NCBI GenBank assembly: GCA_050050115.1
Contig: JASFUX010000134.1
Span: 1-9,528, forward strand
Length of the DNA: 9,528 nt
DNA from: JASFUX01 sp050050115
GTDB lineage: Bacteria > Pseudomonadota > Alphaproteobacteria > Caulobacterales > Maricaulaceae
Direction: 5' to 3'
Both the position numbers and the translations under genes were made by a program. Below the pieces are notes generated by a model, which had not been told where the DNA came from, did not search any database, and saw nothing but the letters and a program-made list of their open reading frames with translations. Positions 1 through 6,008 of this stretch are shown piece by piece; the first letter of the stretch is position 1, and each line of letters starts with the position of its first letter.

Positions 1-430
1 ACCAGCCATGCTCTCCGGTGAACTGCGCGATGTAGGTTCCCCGCCGCTCGGACCCGGTGCTGACGTCGAAGAACTCGGCGACGTCCGGCGGCGCGTCATA
101 GGGATGCGAATGCATCTCGATGTGCAGAGGGCCCGAAGCGGTCCACTCGAAGACCACGCCCGCGCCCTCCTCCATGTCGAGCTTGTACTCGAAGCCTTCG
201 AACGGCGCGATCTCGAGCTCGTAGGTGTCGTGATGCATCTCGCCTTCGTAGAGCGCGAAGTTCTCGCGGCCCGGATCGGACAGTGCGGTCAAGCCGAGGA
301 GCCGGCCCGTCCGCAACGGGTCGACCCCATACTCCGCCGGCGCTACGAAGCCGAAGACGACGACAACGCCGACGACGAGCGCGACCCCGGTCGTGATCAG
401 TATGCGCTTGGCTGCGGCTGGTTCGCTCAT
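1..430 (-). CDS. Single-span membrane-anchored protein, HupE-associated (3' end cut by window edge)
   Basis: The visible part is 143 residues from an ATG at 430; the C-terminus lies beyond the left edge. Residues 1-9 are cytoplasmic-like, about 10-29 form one strongly hydrophobic helix (rich in Val, Leu and Ile), and the rest should lie in the periplasm. The segment PAEYGVDP followed by GRLLGL (31-46), the WTASGPLHIEMHSHP stretch (96-110) and GTYIAQF..EHGW (131-143) resemble proteins usually named 'transmembrane anchor protein' that sit beside HupE/UreJ genes. The histidines at 66, 67, 103, 107, 109 and 141 could bind metal, but that is inference. The start codon overlaps the stop of the preceding gene in ATGA, so translation is probably coupled to it. 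The biochemical function is not established. Family recognition is from memory. Confidence 0.8.
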   Translation of the reverse strand, partial: MSEPAAAKRILITTGVALVVGVVVVFGFVAPAEYGVDPLRTGRLLGLTALSDPGRENFALYEGEMHHDTYELEIAPFEGFEYKLDMEEGAGVVFEWTASGPLHIEMHSHPYDAPPDVAEFFDVSTGSERRGTYIAQFTGEHGW

Positions 431-1152
431 GACGTCACGTATCCCACGATTTGCTGAATCGCCAGGATGAAGCCGCCGGTCATGAGCAACGCGTTCGCAA
501 GAAACGCGTGACGCTCGAAGCTGCGATGACTTCTCCAGACGTTCAGGAAGGTCACGACAACGGCGAGGACAAGGACCTGGCCCAGCTCGACCCCGACGTT
601 GAAGCTCAAGAGATTCACCAAAAGTCCGTCCTCGGACACTGTGAGATTGGTCAGCTTGGTCGCCAAACCGAGACCGTGAGCGAGCCCGAACGCAAACACA
701 GCGATGCGCGGATCGAACGAGAGCTTCAGAACAGACTTGAAGCCGCCCATGTTCTCAAACGCCTTATAAACCACCGAAAAACCGATGATCGCGTCGACGA
801 TGTAGGCGTTCGCGCCCCCGCCGGCGAGCACGCCGCCGATCAGCGTCAGGGAATGGCCGAGGGTGAACAGCGAGACGTAGGTGACCACGTCGCGCAGGCG
901 GAAGAGGTAGAAGACGACGCCGATGAGAAAGAAGACGTGATCGAGCCCGGTCACCATGTGCTTGGCGCCAAGGTAGAGGAACGGGCCGATCGCGGGGCCC
1001 TCTATCCCCTCAACGAACCGCGCGTTGCTCGCCGAGATGTCGTGCCCCCACGCCGCGCCGGCGAGCGTCAGCCCTACGAACAGCGCCGCAACCAGCGACC
1101 CAAGCAGCGCCCCAGACAGCGTTGGAGCGACCAGCCCGCGAGATGACGTCAT
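427..1152 (-). CDS. HupE/UreJ-family membrane protein (putative metal transporter)
   Basis: A 241-residue polytopic membrane protein. The N-terminus has a hydrophobic helix (about 12-33) ending in AGAAWG-HD, which looks like a signal peptide; five or six more membrane helices follow. Family hallmarks visible are GAKHMVTGLDHVFFL (62-76; H65, D71, H72), FTLGHSLTL (96-104; H100), FGLAHGLGLA (155-164; H159) and FNVGVELGQ (184-192; E189). HupE and UreJ relatives are associated with nickel or cobalt uptake for hydrogenase and urease; this branch (HupE/UreJ_2 type) occurs without those enzymes and its substrate is uncertain. I chose ATG 1152 over an in-frame ATG at 1197 because it overlaps the upstream stop as ATGA and removes 15 non-hydrophobic residues that would otherwise overlap the cytochrome gene. 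It is the middle gene of a three-gene operon. No hydrogenase or urease gene is in the window. Confidence 0.88.
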   Translation of the reverse strand: MTSSRGLVAPTLSGALLGSLVAALFVGLTLAGAAWGHDISASNARFVEGIEGPAIGPFLYLGAKHMVTGLDHVFFLIGVVFYLFRLRDVVTYVSLFTLGHSLTLIGGVLAGGGANAYIVDAIIGFSVVYKAFENMGGFKSVLKLSFDPRIAVFAFGLAHGLGLATKLTNLTVSEDGLLVNLLSFNVGVELGQVLVLAVVVTFLNVWRSHRSFERHAFLANALLMTGGFILAIQQIVGYVTS

Positions 1153-1598
1153 CGACTGGCGATTTCCGGCGAGAACTGCTGGTGGCAGCCGCTGCACACG
1201 TTGTAGATCGCGCCGCCGGCGTCGAAGAGACGGTCATCGTCGTGCGCCGCGGCCGCTTCCGCCGCAACGCCGGCCTGCGCCGCCAAGCCGTTGGCGAACA
1301 CGCCCCAGGTGTCGGACTCGCGTGCGACGTCGCGCTCGAGCAGAAGCTGGCTGGCTTCGGCGAGGTCCAGCGCCGCCTGGCGCACTTCCTCCCAGCCTTC
1401 GTCGGTCGTGGGCGCGAGGTTCTGCTCGCCTTCTTCGGTGATCACGTAGCCAGCGTTTCGCCACACCACCCAGGCGAGCGGATCGATGCTCTCGTTCATG
1501 AGTTCCTTGGTGCGCTCAGCCTGAGACACCGCGCTCGACTGCCCGCCGCATGCGGCGAGCGCCGCACAGCTGAGAAGCGCCGCTGCAATCCGTTTCAT
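1149..1598 (-). CDS. Lipoprotein with C-terminal heme-binding CxxCH motif (class II cytochrome c-like)
   Basis: A 149-residue protein. It begins MKR, then has a short hydrophobic signal peptide and a lipobox LAAC with the lipidated cysteine at 17. Gly at +2 favours outer-membrane sorting. The body is largely helical and Ala/Glu-rich, and a single CSGCH heme-attachment motif lies at 135-139, ten residues from the end. A CxxCH near the C-terminus of a roughly 130-residue helical domain is the layout of class II cytochromes (cytochrome c', c556). The sixth ligand is not identifiable. The start at 1598 is preferred over ATG 1613 because MKR directly precedes a canonical signal peptide. It is the first gene of an operon with the HupE/UreJ and anchor genes and its stop overlaps the next start (ATGA). 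A redox or heme role in the periplasm is inferred; the electron partner is unknown. Confidence 0.82.
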   Translation of the reverse strand: MKRIAAALLSCAALAACGGQSSAVSQAERTKELMNESIDPLAWVVWRNAGYVITEEGEQNLAPTTDEGWEEVRQAALDLAEASQLLLERDVARESDTWGVFANGLAAQAGVAAEAAAAHDDDRLFDAGGAIYNVCSGCHQQFSPEIASR

Positions 1599-1721
1599 GA
1601 GAACGCCTGCCAATAGCTGCTCGCGCGCAAACCGCGCATGTCGGTCTTACTCCGCCAGAACGACCCATCCTGCTTACATCTCAGTCATGATGCAACTTGG
1701 TCGCGGAGGCGGCTGCAACCA

Positions 1722-1735
1722 CTTGTACGCACAAG
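1722..1735. repeat. Inverted repeat CTTGT-N4-ACAAG, possible operator
   Basis: The two five-base arms are exact reverse complements separated by four bases. The element overlaps the candidate -35 of the rightward lipoprotein gene and lies about 40 bases before its start codon, a usual place for a repressor site. The arms are short, so a chance occurrence is possible. Confidence 0.3.
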
Positions 1736-1762
1736 CCCAGGTGATATGGCAATCTTTGCTTC

Positions 1763-1767
1763 GGAGG
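1763..1767 (+). promoter_or_regulatory. Shine-Dalgarno GGAGG that fixes the lipoprotein start
   Basis: A strong GGAGG lies six bases before ATG 1774. It decides this start over a frame that is open from 1597, which would add 59 residues lacking a signal peptide. Confidence 0.8.
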
Positions 1768-1773
1768 TGGAAA

Positions 1774-2481
1774 ATGGTTCTGCGTCAGTCACATGGGCTC
1801 GTGTTTGCTGCACTGGCGGCGTTCGCAATCGCGGGATGCGCCAGCCGTGAGCCTGCGCCCGTAAGCGGGCCGGGCGTGCAGTCGAGCGACGGTTCGGGAT
1901 CCAGCACCGGGCGCAACGCGTCCGACGCCGTGAGCGCGGCGCGGCGCACCACGCGCGAAGGGGTGCCCGGCGCAGCGACTGCGCCGCTCGAGGATCTCAA
2001 CCTCAGACGGAACGAGATCCCCCAAACGCTCGAAGACGTCGAATACGTCTACCTCGCCGATCCCCGGCCCAACTGCCGGCAAATTCGTGAAGAGCTGGCC
2101 GCGCTCGATATGGTGCTCAGCCAGGACTATGACGTCGAAGAAGAGGAAAAACGCAGCCTTGGCGAGCGCGGGGGCGTGGCGGCCGGCGACCTCGTCGTCG
2201 ACACCATTCGCGGCGTGACCACCGACATCATCCCCTTCCGCTCGGTCGTGCGCGAGGCGTCCGGCGCAGCGTCCTATGAACGGCGACGCTCGCGCGCTTT
2301 CGCCGCCGGCTATGCGCGCCGCGCCTTCTTGAAGGGCGTCGCATTCGGCCGCGGCTGCGCGCCGCCCGCCGCGCCGCTGGTCGTCACCGCGCCCGAGGAG
2401 GATCCGCGCGTCGACGAGCGCGAGACGCGCGATCGGCCTGCGAACGACACCTGGGACGACTCCACCTTGCCACCCTCCTGA
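1774..2481 (+). CDS. Predicted lipoprotein of unknown function
   Basis: A 235-residue protein. It opens with a signal peptide and lipobox (FAIAGC; lipidated Cys at 22), followed by a low-complexity Ser/Gly/Ala/Pro linker to about residue 72. The folded part is about 97-196: a cysteine (101) in RPNCRQIREEL, an acidic run (VEEEE, 121-125), a small-residue hydrophobic patch, the segment IIPFRSVVREASGA (152-165), a basic stretch with ARRAFLKGVAFGRGC (181-195), and a second cysteine at 195. C101 and C195 could pair in the periplasm. The IPFRxVVR..(S/T)GA and RRAFLKG pattern is one I associate with uncharacterised alphaproteobacterial proteins. The tail is acidic and probably disordered. The gene stands alone and converges on the fetB-like gene with an eight-base gap. 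I do not recognise a function. Confidence 0.82.
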   Translation: MVLRQSHGLVFAALAAFAIAGCASREPAPVSGPGVQSSDGSGSSTGRNASDAVSAARRTTREGVPGAATAPLEDLNLRRNEIPQTLEDVEYVYLADPRPNCRQIREELAALDMVLSQDYDVEEEEKRSLGERGGVAAGDLVVDTIRGVTTDIIPFRSVVREASGAASYERRRSRAFAAGYARRAFLKGVAFGRGCAPPAAPLVVTAPEEDPRVDERETRDRPANDTWDDSTLPPS

Positions 2482-2489
2482 TGAGCGGC

Positions 2490-3200
2490 TCAGCCGGCCG
2501 GTGACCGATCGGCCGCTTTCGACAGCCAGAGGAAGATCGCAACGGCGAAGCCCGCCGACTGCAGGATCATCGCCATGACGACGATCTGGTAGCGCACGGC
2601 GACCAGCGGATCGACGCCGGAAAGGATCTGGCCCGTCATCATCCCCGGCAGCGAGACGAGCCCTACAGCATAAAGAGCGTTGATCTGCGGAATCATCGCC
2701 GCCGACCACGCCGCGGACCGCACTGTTTCAGGTGCAGCGCCGCCCACGCGCTCGCGCGCCATCCGCTCGGCGGCCAGCGTGATCGCGGTCATCGCGTTCG
2801 AAAAGACCATCCCCGCAATCGGTATGATGACCCGCGGCTGGTACCAGGGATCGGAAAGCCGCAGCACGGCGAAGAGAACGAGCGCGAGGGTGAAGCCGCC
2901 GGCCAGCCCGATCGCGACCAGGGCTCTCCACAGTGCGAAAAGCCGGTCGTGCTTAACCGTCCGAATGCTGATCGCGCTCGACGCCGCGACCATGACGGCG
3001 ACAACGCCAAACCCCACCGCAGCGTTGTCCGAGGCGAACACGAAGATCAGCACGAAGCCGACGCCGATCAACTGAACGAGCATCCGTCCAGTGGCGAGCA
3101 GCGTCTCGCGGCCGCCCTCGCTCCAACGATGACTGATCCAGGCCACGCCGAGCACTGGCAGAAGGCAGACTCCCAGCGCGGCGAGCGTGATGTCCGGCAT
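2490..3200 (-). CDS. fetB: FetB-like ABC transporter permease (UPF0014 family, putative iron exporter)
   Basis: A 236-residue membrane protein with about six to seven helices (roughly 6-22, 40-56, 60-78, 92-113, 123-141, 170-188, 204-225). The diagnostic UPF0014 block is clear: PQINALYAVGLVSLPGMMTG (171-190), followed by QILSGVDP and A..YQI (191-206). In E. coli, FetA (ATPase) and FetB (permease) together export iron and protect against peroxide stress. The start at 3200 is favoured over an in-frame ATG at 3227 by an ideal GGAGG eight bases upstream, and the N-terminal helix starts right after it. Length is close to E. coli FetB. It lies 46 bases downstream of tgt on the same strand and may be co-transcribed. 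No ATPase gene is adjacent: both neighbours are visible and are something else, so the partner must be encoded elsewhere. Iron as substrate is inferred from the family. Confidence 0.85.
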   Translation of the reverse strand: MPDITLAALGVCLLPVLGVAWISHRWSEGGRETLLATGRMLVQLIGVGFVLIFVFASDNAAVGFGVVAVMVAASSAISIRTVKHDRLFALWRALVAIGLAGGFTLALVLFAVLRLSDPWYQPRVIIPIAGMVFSNAMTAITLAAERMARERVGGAAPETVRSAAWSAAMIPQINALYAVGLVSLPGMMTGQILSGVDPLVAVRYQIVVMAMILQSAGFAVAIFLWLSKAADRSPAG

Positions 3201-3208
3201 GGCGCAGC

Positions 3209-3213
3209 CCTCC
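3209..3213 (-). promoter_or_regulatory. Shine-Dalgarno GGAGG of the fetB-like gene
   Basis: On the minus strand GGAGG (within GGGGAGGG, 3215-3208) lies eight bases before ATG 3200. It selects this start rather than the ATG at 3227. Confidence 0.75.
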
Positions 3214-3246
3214 CCAGGCGTCCGCAAACAGCCGTCGTATCACGCC

Positions 3247-4377
3247 TCAACGCTCGGTCGCATCCTCGCCTTCGCTCGCTCCTCCGACCACCTTGCGGAG
3301 CTTGTCCAGCTCCCCGGCCGCTATCGCCGCGCGGGCGCGCGCCATCAGCGACTGGAAGTAGGCGACGTTGTGCCAGGAGAGCAGCACTGCGCCGAGCATT
3401 TCGCCCGATCGGACGAGGTGGTGCAGATAGGCGCGCGAATAGTCTCGGCTCGCCGGGCAGTCGATCGCCGCGTCGAGCGGACCCTGATCCTCGGCGAACC
3501 GCGCATTCTTCAGGTTGATCGCCCCCTCGTCCGTCCACGCCTGACCGTGCCGGCCCGAACGCGTGGGCAAGACGCAATCGAACATGTCGACCCCGCGCGC
3601 AACCGCCTCGACAAGGTCGATTGGCTTGCCCACGCCCATCAGATAGCGCGGCCGCTCCGCCGGCAGATGTGCGATCGTCGCCTCAAGCGTTTCGAGCATC
3701 TGCGCTCTGCCTTCGCCCACCGCCAAGCCGCCGACCGCATAGCCGTCAAAGCCGATCTCGATCAGCGCTTCGGCGGAGGCCTGACGCAGCTCGGGATAGG
3801 TCGCGCCCTGAACGATGCCGAACAACGCCTGCTTCTCGCGCGCGCCGAAGGCGTCCTTGCAGCGGCGCGCCCATCTCAGCGACAGCTCCATCGCTGCGGC
3901 CGCCGGATCGCGCTCGCACGGAAACGGCGCGCATTCGTCGAGCTGCATCGCGATGTCGGCGCCCAGAAGGTCGCTCTGAATCTCGATCGCGCGCTCAGGC
4001 GTAAGCAAATGCGTCGAGCCGTCGATGTGACTTTGGAAGGTGACGCCCTTTTCTTCGATCTTCCGCAGCCCGGCGAGAGAGAAGACCTGATAGCCCCCTG
4101 AGTCGGTCAAGACCGGGCCGTCCCAGCCGCAGAACGCGTGCAAACCGCCCAAGCGCTTCACTCGCTCCGCGCCTGGGCGCAGCATCAGATGGTAGGTGTT
4201 GCCGAGGATGATGTCGGTTCCGGCGGCCTTCACCTGATCCATCATCAGCGCCTTGACCGAGCCCGCGGTGCCGACCGGCATGAACGCCGGTGTGCGCACG
4301 ATCCCGCGCGGCGTCGAGAGCCGACCGCTCCGCGCCGCGCCGCCTCGCGCGTCGATCTCGAAGCCGAAAGCGCTCAT
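3247..4377 (-). CDS. tgt: tRNA-guanine transglycosylase (queuine tRNA-ribosyltransferase) with altered zinc site
   Basis: A 376-residue, full-length bacterial Tgt, which swaps guanine 34 for preQ1 in tRNAs with GUN anticodons (Asp, Asn, His, Tyr) in the cytoplasm. Visible motifs are RTPAFMPVGT (28-37), GNTYHLMLRPG (59-69), LTDSGGYQVFSL (90-101; catalytic D92), DEC (147-149; D147 contacts the base), GGLAVGEG (216-223) and MFDCVLPTRSGRHG (265-278; nucleophile D267). The zinc site is abnormal. Relative to Zymomonas Tgt numbering (Cys318, Cys320, Cys323, His349; constant offset 13 from the nucleophile onward) the residues here are Ile305, Cys307, Ser310 and His336. The surrounding text (DCPASRDYSRAYLHHL) is otherwise typical, so this is substitution, not misalignment. 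The start at 4377 lacks a strong ribosome site but matches the usual N-terminus. It is divergent from the carboxyltransferase gene and upstream of fetB. Family identity is near certain; activity is uncertain. Confidence 0.96.
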   Translation of the reverse strand: MSAFGFEIDARGGAARSGRLSTPRGIVRTPAFMPVGTAGSVKALMMDQVKAAGTDIILGNTYHLMLRPGAERVKRLGGLHAFCGWDGPVLTDSGGYQVFSLAGLRKIEEKGVTFQSHIDGSTHLLTPERAIEIQSDLLGADIAMQLDECAPFPCERDPAAAAMELSLRWARRCKDAFGAREKQALFGIVQGATYPELRQASAEALIEIGFDGYAVGGLAVGEGRAQMLETLEATIAHLPAERPRYLMGVGKPIDLVEAVARGVDMFDCVLPTRSGRHGQAWTDEGAINLKNARFAEDQGPLDAAIDCPASRDYSRAYLHHLVRSGEMLGAVLLSWHNVAYFQSLMARARAAIAAGELDKLRKVVGGASEGEDATER

Positions 4378-4460
4378 GGTGCGCCGCCAGAGGATTTACG
4401 GGGGTCTCGCGGCGCGAGCGCGGCTCGGCTATGTAAAGCGGTTTGGAGGGGGAGCCTCAG
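4378..4460. promoter_or_regulatory. Divergent intergenic region between tgt and carboxyltransferase genes
   Basis: These 83 bases separate two divergent starts and should carry both promoters. They hold a 13-base near-perfect palindrome, CTCGCG-G-CGCGAG (4406-4418), and a TATGTA (4430-4435) as a weak rightward -10 with no matching -35. The palindrome could be an operator or simply reflect high GC. Confidence 0.35.
4445..4454 (+). promoter_or_regulatory. Purine-rich ribosome binding site of the carboxyltransferase gene
   Basis: GGAGGGGGAG ends six bases before ATG 4461. It favours that ATG over an in-frame TTG at 4443, which would lie before or inside this site. Confidence 0.75.
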
Positions 4461-6008
4461 ATGAGCTGGCAGGACGAACTCGACGAGCTTGAGCGGCGCA
4501 AGGCGCTCGCCGGCCGCATGGGCGGCGCGGAGAAGCTCGCCCGCCAACGCGAGGCGGGACGGCTCAATGTGCGCGAGCGTATCGAAGCGTTCGTCGATCA
4601 AGGCTCGTTCCTCGAAGTCGGCTCAGTGGCCGGCAAGGGCTCCTACGACGAGAACGGCGAGCTTGTCGACTTCACGCCTGCGAACTGCGTGTTCGGCCGC
4701 GCCTCGATCAATGGCCGGCGCATCGTGGTGGTCGGCGACGACTTCACCGTGCGCGGCGGCGCCGGCGACGCCGCGATCTACGAAAAGCAGGTGATGGCCG
4801 AGCAGATGGCGCGCGAGCTGCGCCTGCCGCTAGTGCGCCTGATCGAAGGCACCGGCGGGGGCGGCTCGGTCAAATCAATCCTCGACCGCGGCCACACGTC
4901 TGTGCCGGCGAACCCCGGTTGGGACCATGTGGTCGCCAACCTGTCGACGGTCCCTGTCGTCTCGCTCGCGCTCGGTCCGGTGGCCGGCCTCGGCGCCGCG
5001 CGGGCGGTGACGAGCCACTACTGCGTCATGGTCGAGGGCCTGTCGCAGATTTTCGTTGCCGGACCGCCGGTGGTCGCCGGCATCGGCGAGAACGTCACCA
5101 AGGAAGAGCTTGGCGGGGCGGCGCTCCAGCTCGCCGCGGGCGGCGCTGACGACGCCTTTCCGACCGAACAAGCCGCGATGGACGCCGCGAAGTGGTTTCT
5201 CTCCTACCTGCCAAACTCAGTGCACGACTTGCCGGAGCGCGCGCCATGTTCGGATCCAGCGACGCGCACCTCGCCCGACCTGCGCACAATCGTGCCGCGC
5301 AACAAGCGGATGGCGTACGACATGCGCGCGATCCTGCGTGAGACGCTCGACGGCGGCTCCTTCTACGAGATCGGCCGCAACTTCGGCGCTTCGGTGATCA
5401 CCGGCTTTGCGCGCATCGACGGCTGGCCCGTGGGCGTGCTCGCCTCGAACCCGCAAGTCTACGGCGGCGGCTGGACCGCCGAGGCCTCGCAAAAGGCCAC
5501 CCGTTTCGTCGACCTCGCCGAGACCTTCCGCCTGCCGGTCGTCCACTTCGTCGACATCCCCGGCTTCATCATCGGCGTGCGCGCCGAACAGGCCGGCACG
5601 ATCCGCCACGGCGCTCGCGCGCTGGCGGCGATCTATCAGGCGAGCGTGCCCTGGTGCTCGATCATCGTGCGCAAGGCGTTCGGCGTCGCCGGCGCGGCGA
5701 TGACCAATCACACGCGCTTTAAGTACCGCTATGCGTGGCCGTCGGGTGATTGGGGCTCGCTGCCGATCGAAGGCGGCCTCGAAGCGGCGTTCAAGTCGAT
5801 GCTGGCGGAGTCCGACAATCCGGACGAGCTGAAAAAAGAGCTCGACGTGAAGATGCGCGCCCTCTCCTCGCCGTTCCGCACTGCGGAGAAGTTCCGTATC
5901 GAGGAGATCATCGACCCTGCCGACACGCGCAAGCTCCTGTGCGAGTTCGCCAACCTCGCCGCGCCGCTGCGGGAGCCGCGCGGGCGCCCGCCGCAATATC
6001 GGCCCTAG
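4461..6008 (+). CDS. Acyl-CoA carboxylase carboxyltransferase (beta) subunit
   Basis: A 515-residue, full-length biotin-dependent carboxyltransferase of the PccB/MccB type with two crotonase-like halves. The N-half contains VVVGDDFTVRGGAGD (89-103), the oxyanion-hole-like EGTGGGG (129-135) and GPVAGLGAARA (172-182). The C-half contains RNFGASVITGFARIDGWPVG (306-325), ASNPQVYGGG (328-337), FVDIPGFIIG (363-372), RHGARALAA (382-390) and YAWPSGDWGSLPIEGGLEAA (424-443). Such subunits move a carboxyl group from carboxybiotin to an acyl-CoA (propionyl-, methylcrotonyl- or similar). The substrate cannot be read from the sequence. The partner biotin carboxylase and carrier subunit are not in the window. 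In the usual ELGGA..H..SG block, the His is absent here (ELGGAALQLAAGGADD, 216-231), which is notable. It lies opposite to tgt and queA and between them, ending in the same CTAG as queA. Confidence 0.92.
   Translation: MSWQDELDELERRKALAGRMGGAEKLARQREAGRLNVRERIEAFVDQGSFLEVGSVAGKGSYDENGELVDFTPANCVFGRASINGRRIVVVGDDFTVRGGAGDAAIYEKQVMAEQMARELRLPLVRLIEGTGGGGSVKSILDRGHTSVPANPGWDHVVANLSTVPVVSLALGPVAGLGAARAVTSHYCVMVEGLSQIFVAGPPVVAGIGENVTKEELGGAALQLAAGGADDAFPTEQAAMDAAKWFLSYLPNSVHDLPERAPCSDPATRTSPDLRTIVPRNKRMAYDMRAILRETLDGGSFYEIGRNFGASVITGFARIDGWPVGVLASNPQVYGGGWTAEASQKATRFVDLAETFRLPVVHFVDIPGFIIGVRAEQAGTIRHGARALAAIYQASVPWCSIIVRKAFGVAGAAMTNHTRFKYRYAWPSGDWGSLPIEGGLEAAFKSMLAESDNPDELKKELDVKMRALSSPFRTAEKFRIEEIIDPADTRKLLCEFANLAAPLREPRGRPPQYRP
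6005..6008. other. Shared CTAG: both convergent stop codons in one tetranucleotide
   Basis: The plus-strand carboxyltransferase stop TAG is 6006-6008 and the minus-strand queA stop TAG is 6007-6005. The two convergent genes overlap by four bases with no spacer, so no intrinsic terminator can lie between them without entering coding sequence. Confidence 0.9.

Larger units (their letters stand above)
1599..1773. promoter_or_regulatory. Divergent intergenic region between cytochrome operon and lipoprotein gene
   Basis: This 175-base region must hold the promoters of both divergent units. Toward the right, TTGTAC (1723-1728) and TATGGC (1745-1750) with a 16-base spacer form a weak -35/-10 candidate. 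A perfect inverted repeat, CTTGT-N4-ACAAG (1722-1735), overlaps that -35. I found no convincing promoter toward the left by eye. Confidence 0.35.

Noticed and set aside
8..1146. Long plus-strand open frames opposite the membrane-anchor and HupE/UreJ genes
   Set aside because: They translate to charged, low-complexity sequence without motifs and mirror real minus-strand genes. In GC-rich DNA the antisense frames stay open by codon bias.
2482..2515. Terminator between the convergent lipoprotein and fetB genes
   Set aside because: The CGGCCG repeats near 2494-2514 are short, lie inside the fetB coding end and have no T-tract.
1789..2709. 306-codon minus-strand open frame opposite the lipoprotein gene
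   Set aside because: The plus-strand reading has a signal peptide, lipobox and strong ribosome site; the minus frame is Arg/Gly-rich with no start signal and runs into fetB.
3187..4101. Plus-strand open frame opposite tgt
   Set aside because: It is the antisense shadow of a clear Tgt with all catalytic motifs.
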